Counted from the first letter of the stretch, positions 1 through 6,538 are shown. The stretch: DNA of 7,743 bases from an uncultured Bacteroidota bacterium (GCA_903879775.1 CAIRMY010000226.1:1-7743), one strand, 5' to 3'. The notes: generated by a model not told the origin, from the sequence alone. Translations and numbers: made by a program.

Positions 1-1
1 C

Positions 2-523
2 GGGAAACTTCAAGGTCAACTTCTTTCGATGTTGGTATCCATCAAAAAACCAAAAATAATCCTTGAAATTGGTACTTTTACTGGTTATGCAACAGCCTGT
101 TTAACCCAAAATGCATCTCAAAATTGCGAAATTCACACAATCGAAGCCGACGCCGAAATTGCATTTAAAACAAAATCCTTCTGGAATAACTATCCTTTCA
201 TGAATAAAGTTCAATTTCATGTTGGCCCTGCCTTAGAAGTTTTACCAACTTTAAATATCCAACCAGATTTTATTTTTGTTGATGCCGACAAACTCAATTA
301 TATGAATTACTTTAATGCTTGCCTCCCAATTTTAAGCTCGGGAGGAATAATGCTTTTTGATAATACGTTATGGAGTGGAAAGGTACTTGATGCGAATATT
401 CGCACCATAGATAAAGATACCATCAATATGCACAACTTTAATCAAGAAATTGCCAAGTGCAAAACTTGGCAAACTGTGTTGTTACCTATTAGAGATGGAT
501 TAACTGCGATTGTAAAAAACTAA
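2..523 (+). CDS. SAM-dependent O-methyltransferase, family 3 (5'-truncated by window edge)
   Basis: This is the C-terminal portion of a soluble class I methyltransferase of the caffeoyl-CoA/catechol O-methyltransferase-like family (family 3). It transfers a methyl group from S-adenosylmethionine to a hydroxyl, usually of a catechol-like substrate, with a divalent metal. The frame is open to the left edge; an internal ATG at 29 is not the true start, because the preceding codons read GKLQGQLLS, which matches the family's conserved segment just before motif I. Counting from the first visible codon (position 2), motif I LEIGTFTGYAT lies at about 21-31, the acidic SAM ribose ligand is probably E48, and likely metal ligands are D94 (in VDADKLNY) and D120-N121 (in LFDNTLWSG). 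All expected C-terminal motifs are present. Bacterial members are about 210-220 residues, so roughly 40-50 N-terminal residues are missing. The stop overlaps that of the convergent marR gene. The substrate cannot be told from sequence. Confidence 0.95.
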   Translation, partial: GKLQGQLLSMLVSIKKPKIILEIGTFTGYATACLTQNASQNCEIHTIEADAEIAFKTKSFWNNYPFMNKVQFHVGPALEVLPTLNIQPDFIFVDADKLNYMNYFNACLPILSSGGIMLFDNTLWSGKVLDANIRTIDKDTINMHNFNQEIAKCKTWQTVLLPIRDGLTAIVKN

Positions 524-969
524 CCGCGCATTTTATCTAATAAATCGCTCAGAATTACCGCCTCGTCTTCCGTAATATTGGTTAACGAAGAATTAAATTT
601 TTCCATTTCTGGATCAATTTTCTCCAAAATCTCCAAACCATTATCGTTGATTTTGATATTCATCTTCCTGCGATTGTCATCATCGATACAGCGATCTATC
701 AAACCCATTGTACACAACCTGTCGCACAATCTTGTTAAATCTGGGTTTTTATCAATCATCACAGATTTTATTTCTGAGGGATTTAAAGCCTCCGGATATT
801 TGCCTCTGAGAATGCGCAAAACATTGTATTGCTGATTTGTTAATTGATGATTTTTAAAAACATCCCTCAATTCGTTCGAAAACCAATTGTTTGTGAACAT
901 AACATTTACAACAGCCTTGTGCAGAGCAGATGCAAACTTATTCTGTTTTATTTCTTCTTCAATTTTCAA
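520..969 (-). CDS. MarR-family winged helix-turn-helix transcriptional regulator
   Basis: This is a cytoplasmic DNA-binding regulator of about 149 residues, a usual MarR length. MarR proteins act as dimers, normally repress their own and neighbouring promoters, and are released by small, often aromatic, ligands or by oxidation. Counting from the proposed start, the winged-helix core includes LTNQQYNVLRILRG (about 43-56), a recognition-helix region NPDLTRLCDRLCTMGLI (about 75-91) and a basic wing with DDDNRR (about 96-101); flanking helices form the dimer interface. I place the start at TTG 969 because the family in this phylum typically begins M-(K)-IEEEIKQ, and here the codons read (TTG)KIEEEIKQ. 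The longer alternative is GTG at 996, which adds nine unconserved residues and would place a likely promoter element inside the gene. No ATG is available near the N terminus. The gene is convergent with the methyltransferase (stops overlap) and divergent from kynU, so kynU is the natural candidate target. That regulatory link is inference. Confidence 0.93.
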   Translation of the reverse strand: MKIEEEIKQNKFASALHKAVVNVMFTNNWFSNELRDVFKNHQLTNQQYNVLRILRGKYPEALNPSEIKSVMIDKNPDLTRLCDRLCTMGLIDRCIDDDNRRKMNIKINDNGLEILEKIDPEMEKFNSSLTNITEDEAVILSDLLDKMRG

Positions 970-976
970 AACAATG

Positions 977-984
977 CAAAGTAA
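977..984 (-). promoter_or_regulatory. Candidate -7 element of marR promoter (near match)
   Basis: On the minus strand this reads TTACTTTG, one mismatch from the Bacteroidota -7 consensus TAnnTTTG, and it is followed by C as is common. It ends 7 nt before the proposed TTG start of marR at 969. I see no convincing -33 TTG at the expected distance, so the call rests on the -7 match and its position. Confidence 0.4.
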
Positions 985-1046
985 ATACTTATTCACTAAT
1001 TTTATTCTATTTTATAAGATCCTGAAACCTTTTAAAAATTCATGAT

Positions 1047-1054
1047 TACCTTTG
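1047..1054 (+). promoter_or_regulatory. Candidate -7 element of kynU promoter
   Basis: The sequence TACCTTTG, followed by C, matches the Bacteroidota sigma-factor -7 consensus TAnnTTTG exactly. It ends only 4 nt before the GTG start codon of kynU at 1059, so a transcript started from it would have almost no leader. A clear -33 TTG is not present about 19-21 nt upstream; the stretch 1020-1040 is CT- and A-rich instead. A promoter with a weak -33 box may depend on an activator, but this is inference. Confidence 0.5.
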
Positions 1055-1058
1055 CTAC

Positions 1059-2336
1059 GTGAATCATTCTTTCGAAAACACCCTAGAATTTGCAAGCAAT
1101 TGTGATAAAAACGATAAACTGGCTGCATTTAAAGATCAATTCATTCTTCCTGTGAACCAACACAATTTACCTCAAATTTACTTTTGTGGAAACTCCCTTG
1201 GTTTACAACCTAAAACGGCTAAAGAAGCAATAAATGTTGAACTTGAAGACTGGGGTAAATGGGGTGTTGAAGGACATTTTCATGGAAGAAAACCATGGTT
1301 TCACTATCATAAATTTTTAACGGAATTTGCAGCCGAAGTAGTTGGAGCAAAACCAATTGAAGTGGTTGTGATGAATCAATTAACTGTAAACCTGCATTTG
1401 CTATTGGTTTCGTTTTACCGTCCCTCAAAAGAACGCTACAAAATCATTATGGAAGCGGGTGCGTTTCCTTCTGATATGTATGCAATTGAAAGTCAAGTTA
1501 AACACCATGGATTTTCGTACAATGATGCTGTCATTGAAATTGAACCTAGAGAAGGTGAATTTACCCTGAGAACAGAAGACATTCTTGAAGTCATTGAACA
1601 AAATAAAAATGAAGTTGCTGTTGTTTTCTTCAGCGGCGTTCAATATTATACTGGTCAATACTTTAATATTCCTGAAATCACAAAAAAAGCGCACGAGGTG
1701 GGAGCAATTGCAGGATTTGATTTGGCTCATGCTGCTGGAAATATACAACTACAACTGCATGATTGGGATGTTGATTTTGCAGCTTGGTGCACGTACAAAT
1801 ATTTAAATAGTGGTCCTGGAAATGTTTCTGGAATCTATATAAATGAAAAACATTGCACCAACCCAGAAACGCCTAGATTCGCTGGTTGGTGGGGATACCA
1901 AGAAAACAAACGTTTCTTGATGCAAAAAGGCTACCTTCCAGAAAACGGCGCTGCAGGTTGGCAATTGTCTAATGCTCCTGTGTTTGGAATGGCTGTTCAT
2001 TTGGCTTCTCTTGAAATTTTCAACAAAGCTGGCATCCAAAATTTGCGTGCTAAAAGTCTTGTTTTAACAGATTACTTAGAATTTATTTTAAATGAAGCCA
2101 AAAAAACCAATGCCAATCTGTCATTTGAAATCATCACTCCTTCATCTGAAAGAGGTGCTCAGCTTTCTCTTCTTACCGATAATAAAGGGAAAGCCCTTTT
2201 CGATCATCTCACAAACTCGAATATTATTGCCGACTGGAGAGAACCAAACGTTATTCGTATTGCCCCTGCACCACTGTATAATTCATTTGAAGATGTTTAC
2301 CATTTAGGACAAGCGTTTAATCATTTTCAAGGTTAA
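1059..2336 (+). CDS. kynU: Kynureninase (EC 3.7.1.3), PLP-dependent
   Basis: This cytoplasmic pyridoxal-phosphate enzyme cleaves L-kynurenine or 3-hydroxykynurenine to anthranilate or 3-hydroxyanthranilate plus alanine, a step of tryptophan breakdown and of eukaryote-like NAD synthesis used by many Bacteroidota. The 425 residues match the family's full length. Visible landmarks are YFCGNSLGLQPK (41-52), the cofactor-phosphate region VMNQLTVNLH (104-113), AFPSDMYAIESQ (135-146) with ring-stacking F136, DLAHAAGN (221-228) with PLP-contacting D221 and H224, WCTYKYLNSGPG (243-254) with Schiff-base lysine K247, GWQLSNAP (300-307), and VIRIAPAPLYN (398-408), where R400 should bind the substrate carboxylate. 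One oddity: GWWGY (276-280) has Tyr where the family usually has His. The GTG start at 1059 is forced: an in-frame TGA lies at 1023 and there is no ATG until residue 105. The gene is divergent from marR and has no neighbouring kynurenine-pathway gene in this window. Confidence 0.98.
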   Translation: MNHSFENTLEFASNCDKNDKLAAFKDQFILPVNQHNLPQIYFCGNSLGLQPKTAKEAINVELEDWGKWGVEGHFHGRKPWFHYHKFLTEFAAEVVGAKPIEVVVMNQLTVNLHLLLVSFYRPSKERYKIIMEAGAFPSDMYAIESQVKHHGFSYNDAVIEIEPREGEFTLRTEDILEVIEQNKNEVAVVFFSGVQYYTGQYFNIPEITKKAHEVGAIAGFDLAHAAGNIQLQLHDWDVDFAAWCTYKYLNSGPGNVSGIYINEKHCTNPETPRFAGWWGYQENKRFLMQKGYLPENGAAGWQLSNAPVFGMAVHLASLEIFNKAGIQNLRAKSLVLTDYLEFILNEAKKTNANLSFEIITPSSERGAQLSLLTDNKGKALFDHLTNSNIIADWREPNVIRIAPAPLYNSFEDVYHLGQAFNHFQG

Positions 2337-2346
2337 TTTTCCTTTT

Positions 2347-2380
2347 AACTGACATTTTATCAGTTCTATCAATTTTTTTT
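2347..2380 (+). terminator. Possible weak terminator after kynU
   Basis: A 6-bp inverted repeat, AACTGA (2347-2352) and TCAGTT (2360-2365), begins 10 nt after the kynU stop. A run of eight T follows, but only after a 7-nt gap (2373-2380). The short AT-rich stem and the gap make this weak. It may still reduce readthrough into ftsH, which has its own promoter just downstream. Confidence 0.3.
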
Positions 2381-2397
2381 GCTTTCATGACGCGTTT

Positions 2398-2430
2398 TTT
2401 GAATCTATTGTTCTTAAAATTGTAGTTTTG
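2398..2430 (+). promoter_or_regulatory. ftsH promoter, Bacteroidota-type -33/-7
   Basis: A -33-like TTTG at 2398-2401 is separated by 21 nt from a perfect -7 element TAGTTTTG at 2423-2430 (consensus TAnnTTTG). This spacing is within the known range for the Bacteroidota primary sigma factor. Transcription would start near 2435-2438, giving a leader of about 45 nt before the ftsH ATG. It is the most complete promoter in the window. Confidence 0.65.
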
Positions 2431-2435
2431 TAAGT

Positions 2436-2457
2436 AAATCGCAAAATGGTGCGATTT
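2436..2457 (+). other. Hairpin at the 5' end of the ftsH leader
   Basis: A perfect 8-bp inverted repeat, AAATCGCA (2436-2443) and TGCGATTT (2450-2457), encloses a 6-nt loop. It begins 6 nt after the -7 element, so it would sit at the very start of the ftsH mRNA. It could stabilise the message, bind a factor, or be an operator for a dimeric repressor. It could also terminate incoming kynU transcripts, but only four to five T follow the stem, so that is less likely. Confidence 0.5.
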
Positions 2458-2482
2458 TTGACATTGACAAGATACAATTAGA

Positions 2483-4597
2483 ATGACTGAAGAACGCAAA
2501 TCACCCGAAAATAAGCCGAATGGCTTTAAATTCAATTACTATTGGATTTATGGAATACTTTTCATTGTTTTTCTTGCTTTAAGTTTCCTCCCTAAAGGTT
2601 CTGGGCAGGCAACTAGCTGGAATGAAGTTCGCGATATGGCCATTAAAGGCGATATCAAGAAAGTTGTCATTGTTAACGATAGAATTGTTGAGGTTTTCTT
2701 AACAACAGAAGCTTCCCAACAAAAAAACTATTCGAAAGCCCAAAAACAAGATAACGTTTTTGGAGAAACTGAACCTAATTTTAGTTTTGAAATCGAAAAA
2801 GGTTATTTCAATAATGAAATTCAAACCCTCAAAGCCGACCTTGTTAAATTAGGTAAAAACCCGAATGATCTTGTCATTCAATATGTAAGTCAAAGTGATA
2901 TTTTTGGGCAATTGTTCCAATGGGTTTTCTTCATTGTAATTATTCTTATTTTCTGGAACCTTATGTTCAAGAGAATGGGCGGTGGCGGTGGTGCCGGTGG
3001 TGGGCCGAATATCTTTAATATCGGTAGATCAAAAGCACAATTGTTCGATAAAGATACCAAAGTCAATATCTCTTTCAAAGATGTTGCCGGACTTGAAGAA
3101 GCAAAAGAGGAAGTGATGGAAATCGTAGATTTCCTTAAAAATCCAAAAAAATATACCGATTTGGGTGGCAAAATTCCTAAAGGCGCATTGCTCGTAGGAC
3201 CTCCAGGTACTGGTAAAACATTGCTCGCAAAAGCAGTTGCTGGTGAAGCTGGAGTTCCGTTCTTCTCGCTTTCTGGTTCAGACTTCGTAGAAATGTTTGT
3301 TGGTGTTGGCGCAAGTCGTGTGAGAGACCTTTTCAAACAAGCAAAAGAAAAAGCCCCTGCAATTATCTTCATCGACGAAATTGATGCAATCGGTAGAGCC
3401 CGCGGGAAAAACCATTTGCAAAGTTCTAACGATGAACGTGAAAATACTTTAAATCAATTGTTAGCGGAAATGGATGGTTTTGGAACCGATTCTGGTGTAA
3501 TTATTCTTGCTGCTACAAACCGTGCCGATATTTTAGATAGCGCTTTAATGCGTCCAGGTCGTTTCGATAGACAAATTAGTGTTGACAGACCCGATATTAT
3601 AGGTAGAGAACAAATTTTCAAAGTCCATCTTAAACCTTTAACAAAATTAGCTGGAGATGTAGACGTTCACCGTCTTGCCGCTCAAACCCCAGGTTTTGCC
3701 GGTGCTGAAATTGCCAACGTTTGTAATGAAGCTGCACTTATTGCTGCACGTCATGGTAAAGATATAGTTTCAATGAAAGATTTCCAAGATGCCATTGATA
3801 GAGTCATTGGTGGATTAGAAAAGAAAAACAAAATCATTTCTCCAGAAGAAAAGAAAATTGTTGCATACCATGAAGCAGGACACGCAGTTGCAGGATGGTT
3901 CTTAGAGTTTGCTGATCCTCTTCTAAAAGTTTCAATTGTTCCAAGAGGTGTTGCAGCCCTAGGGTACGCTCAATATTTGCCAAAGGAACAATACTTATAT
4001 AGAACCGAGCAACTTATTGATAGTATGTGTATGACATTGGGGGGAAGAGTTGCTGAACAAATTTTCTTTGGGAAAATTTCAACTGGTGCTCAAAACGACT
4101 TAGAAAGAATTACAAAGCTGGCTTACAGCATGGTTACTATCTATGGAATGAGTCCTAAAGTTGGTAACGTTAGCTTCAATGATCCAACTGGTGAATATGG
4201 TTATCAAAGACCTTATTCAGAGCAAACTGCTCAATTAATTGACCAAGAAGTTCGTGAATTGATCGATACTGCGTATAATAGAACAATTGCATTATTGACT
4301 GAAAAGAAAGCCGAAGTTGAATCAATTGCTGTAGAACTTCTCGACAAAGAAATTATTTTCAAATCTGACTTAGATAGAATCATTGGTAAAAGACCTTTCG
4401 ATGAAGATGAACATATCACAGCAACTATTGCTGCTGCAAATCAAACAGATTTGGAAAAAGATGAGCCCGCAAAAATTGCTGAGGCCACTGTTGAAACTGA
4501 GAATGTTGAAATGAATAACTCTGCTTCACCAGAAACTGAACATACAACACCTGAAACCACAGAAAGCTCTGAGAAAACTGAAAAATCCGAAGAATAA
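2483..4597 (+). CDS. ftsH: ATP-dependent zinc metalloprotease FtsH
   Basis: This inner-membrane AAA+ protease works as a hexamer that unfolds and degrades membrane and short-lived cytoplasmic proteins. The 704 residues show two membrane helices (about 20-36 and 144-162) around an extracytoplasmic domain (37-143), a glycine-rich linker (166-174), the AAA+ module, and the M41 peptidase. Walker A is GPPGTGKT (239-246), the pore loop is MFVGVG with F272, Walker B is IIFIDE (294-299), and arginine fingers are R357 and R360 in the second region of homology. The zinc site is HEAGH (463-467) with D539 as the third ligand. All key residues are intact. After about residue 640 comes a Glu/Thr/Ser-rich tail without aromatic residues or arginine. 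The ATG at 2483 fits the family's short cytoplasmic N terminus ahead of the first helix, and follows a recognisable promoter; no strong Shine-Dalgarno is visible, which is usual in this phylum. The gene ends 18 nt before a strong terminator. Confidence 0.99.
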   Translation: MTEERKSPENKPNGFKFNYYWIYGILFIVFLALSFLPKGSGQATSWNEVRDMAIKGDIKKVVIVNDRIVEVFLTTEASQQKNYSKAQKQDNVFGETEPNFSFEIEKGYFNNEIQTLKADLVKLGKNPNDLVIQYVSQSDIFGQLFQWVFFIVIILIFWNLMFKRMGGGGGAGGGPNIFNIGRSKAQLFDKDTKVNISFKDVAGLEEAKEEVMEIVDFLKNPKKYTDLGGKIPKGALLVGPPGTGKTLLAKAVAGEAGVPFFSLSGSDFVEMFVGVGASRVRDLFKQAKEKAPAIIFIDEIDAIGRARGKNHLQSSNDERENTLNQLLAEMDGFGTDSGVIILAATNRADILDSALMRPGRFDRQISVDRPDIIGREQIFKVHLKPLTKLAGDVDVHRLAAQTPGFAGAEIANVCNEAALIAARHGKDIVSMKDFQDAIDRVIGGLEKKNKIISPEEKKIVAYHEAGHAVAGWFLEFADPLLKVSIVPRGVAALGYAQYLPKEQYLYRTEQLIDSMCMTLGGRVAEQIFFGKISTGAQNDLERITKLAYSMVTIYGMSPKVGNVSFNDPTGEYGYQRPYSEQTAQLIDQEVRELIDTAYNRTIALLTEKKAEVESIAVELLDKEIIFKSDLDRIIGKRPFDEDEHITATIAAANQTDLEKDEPAKIAEATVETENVEMNNSASPETEHTTPETTESSEKTEKSEE

Positions 4598-4615
4598 TTA
4601 ATCTAAAGAACCCAT

Positions 4616-4652
4616 AAAAAAGGCTGTCTCATATTTGAAGACAGCCTTTTTT
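4616..4652. terminator. Bidirectional intrinsic terminator between ftsH and the ABC exporter gene
   Basis: A 14-bp perfect inverted repeat has arms at 4616-4629 and 4639-4652 with a 9-nt loop. The core GGCTGTCT/AGACAGCC is flanked by an A-run on the left and a T-run on the right, so the hairpin has a U-tract on either strand. It lies 18 nt after the ftsH stop and 52 nt after the stop of the convergent exporter gene, and it can end both transcripts. Confidence 0.92.
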
Positions 4653-4660
4653 TAAACCAT

Positions 4661-4699
4661 TAAACGCTAAACGTTAAACGCTAAACGTTAAACGCTAAA
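4661..4699. repeat. Tandem heptamer repeat TAAACGY
   Basis: Five uninterrupted 7-bp units alternate TAAACGC and TAAACGT (4661-4695), followed by a partial TAAA (4696-4699). It can equally be read as a 14-bp unit repeated two and a half times. It lies between the shared terminator and the stop codon of the ABC exporter gene, so it would be in that gene's 3' untranslated region. No function is evident; slipped-strand length variation is plausible. Confidence 0.85.
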
Positions 4700-4704
4700 T
4701 TCAC

Positions 4705-6531
4705 TTAGCTTCCCAATTCTTGCAATTGAATCAGATTATAATACAATCCACCTTTTGCAATGAGCTCCTGATGTTTACCAATTTCAACAATTTTACCTTT
4801 ATCTAAGACCACAATTTTATCTGCATGCATCACCGTACTCAACCTATGAGCCACAATTAAGCTCGTACGATTGCGCATTAGGCTCTCTAAGGCCATTTGA
4901 ACAGCTTTCTCGCTCTGTGAGTCCAAGGCCGAAGTTGCTTCGTCTAAAATCAAAATTTCGGGATCCTTTAGCAACGCTCGTGCAATTGAAAGCCTTTGCT
5001 TTTGACCACCGCTCAATTTTCCACCCCTTTCACCTATTTCAGTTTCATAACCTAAATCCATTTCCGAAATAAAATCATGAGCAAATGCTGCCTTCGCGGC
5101 AGATTCAACCTGCTCTAACGTCAATTCAGGCCTACCCAATGCAATGTTATTTCGGACGGTATCATTAAATAAAATACTCTCTTGATTCACAATTCCAACC
5201 AATTGACGCAAATCTTCTTGATTAAACTTACGAATATCAACGCCATCAATGAGTATAGATCCCTCAGAAACATCATAAAAACGCGCAATTAAATCTGTAA
5301 TGGTTGTTTTACCTGCGCCGGAGGGACCAACAAATGCAATGGTTTCACCTTTTTGAATCTTGAGAGACACACCACTCAATACTTTCGTTCCCTCGACATA
5401 AGAAAATCCAACATTTACCAATTCCAAACTTTGTTCAAATTTCGGAATCTCTGGATTCTTTGGATCTTCAACTACAACAGGTGCTGTAACCAACTCCTGA
5501 ATTCTATCTAAACTTGCCATACCCTTTTGTGCGGCATATAGGGCATTTGAGAATCCTTTGAATGGAGGAATTAACTGACTAAATATTGTGAAGTATCCCA
5601 AGAAAAATTCTGGATCTAGTTCACCACTGAAAACCATTTTGCCTCCCAACCACAACAATAAAGCCGAAACGGTGATTCCAATGGTTTCAGAAATTGGTGA
5701 CGACAAATCATAACGCCTTTGAACCGAAATGTTATTTTTAGTATAATCTAAATCTTGTGAACTGTACCTGTCATAGAAAAACTTAGACGCATTAAATGCT
5801 TTAATGACCCTAATTCCACCAAGCGTTTCTTCAAAAGAGCTCATGACTCTGCCTAAAAGCTGCTGATTCTTACTCGATTTACGTCGCAATGAACGACCTA
5901 TCAAAGCTATAATTAATGCTGTAATTGGCAAGAACAATAAAATATACATGGTTAGCTTTGCTGAAAGCACAACCAAGGCCAAAAGGAAAATTATGATATT
6001 CAACGGTTGAAAATAAAGTGCTTCTAGAGAAACCATTAAAGCAAATTCAATTTCTTTGATATCGTTACTCATTCTAGAAATCAAATCCCCTTTTCTCTCA
6101 TTATTAAAATAAGCAATTGGCAAATTCAAGCACTTTTCGTAGATGTCTAATCGCATTTTACGAATACTTTTATTTCGAATTAAAACCATGTAATTCATAG
6201 CCGTGAATCTTGAGGCATTCTTTAAAACAGTTACAACCACCAACCCTATACTCAAGTATGCCAGTGCACTGTATGGATTACCTTCGGCAATTGTACCAAA
6301 CCACTCTATGAAAGATTGATACACACCAGAGAACCATTCACCAACATCTTTCTGATTCACACCAAGATCCGAAATTTTCTTGTCTTTGCTAAACAAGAAT
6401 TTCAATACAGGCATAATTAACAATAGAGTAACTAAGTTAAATATGATATAAAGCAAATTGAACAAGAAATTACCAAATATTAATCCCTTGTAATCCGCGG
6501 CATACTTTAAAAATTTAAATACAGCTTTCAA
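4705..6531 (-). CDS. ABC exporter half-transporter (fused permease and ATPase), MsbA-like
   Basis: This inner-membrane exporter subunit joins a six-helix type 1 ABC transmembrane domain (about 15-330) to one nucleotide-binding domain (about 367-608); it would work as a homo- or heterodimer driven by ATP. The 608 residues are normal for lipid/multidrug exporters of this phylum. The ATPase shows a probable A-loop Y378, Walker A GPSGAGKTT (402-410), Q-loop Q450, signature LSGGQ (506-510), Walker B ILILDE (526-531) and H-loop H562, all intact. A longer than usual loop (about 46-85) between the first two helices should face the periplasm. The TTG start at 6531 is forced: an in-frame TAA lies at 6544-6546, and the next Met is residue 40, beyond the first helix. 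It has its own -7 element and is separated by a terminator from the upstream gene. MsbA-type lipid A flipping or drug export are both possible; sequence alone does not decide, so I give no symbol. Confidence 0.96.
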   Translation of the reverse strand: MKAVFKFLKYAADYKGLIFGNFLFNLLYIIFNLVTLLLIMPVLKFLFSKDKKISDLGVNQKDVGEWFSGVYQSFIEWFGTIAEGNPYSALAYLSIGLVVVTVLKNASRFTAMNYMVLIRNKSIRKMRLDIYEKCLNLPIAYFNNERKGDLISRMSNDIKEIEFALMVSLEALYFQPLNIIIFLLALVVLSAKLTMYILLFLPITALIIALIGRSLRRKSSKNQQLLGRVMSSFEETLGGIRVIKAFNASKFFYDRYSSQDLDYTKNNISVQRRYDLSSPISETIGITVSALLLWLGGKMVFSGELDPEFFLGYFTIFSQLIPPFKGFSNALYAAQKGMASLDRIQELVTAPVVVEDPKNPEIPKFEQSLELVNVGFSYVEGTKVLSGVSLKIQKGETIAFVGPSGAGKTTITDLIARFYDVSEGSILIDGVDIRKFNQEDLRQLVGIVNQESILFNDTVRNNIALGRPELTLEQVESAAKAAFAHDFISEMDLGYETEIGERGGKLSGGQKQRLSIARALLKDPEILILDEATSALDSQSEKAVQMALESLMRNRTSLIVAHRLSTVMHADKIVVLDKGKIVEIGKHQELIAKGGLYYNLIQLQELGS

Positions 6532-6538
6532 ATTGATA

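Noticed and set aside
1042..1062. A short ATG frame (six codons) whose TGA overlaps the kynU GTG, resembling a leader peptide with translational coupling
   Set aside because: The likely -7 element lies inside it, so it would not be transcribed from that promoter, and it has no supporting motif.
1425..1748. A 107-codon open frame on the minus strand inside kynU
   Set aside because: It is antisense to a fully conserved kynureninase and has no family features; it is a shadow of the real gene.
2890..3372. A 160-codon open frame on the minus strand inside ftsH
   Set aside because: It lies wholly antisense to the conserved AAA+ coding region, its Pro-rich stretch is the complement of the Gly-rich linker, and it shows no recognisable domain.
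4661..4699. CRISPR-like or telomere-like array
   Set aside because: The units are 7 bp without spacers and the array is internal, so it is a simple tandem repeat.
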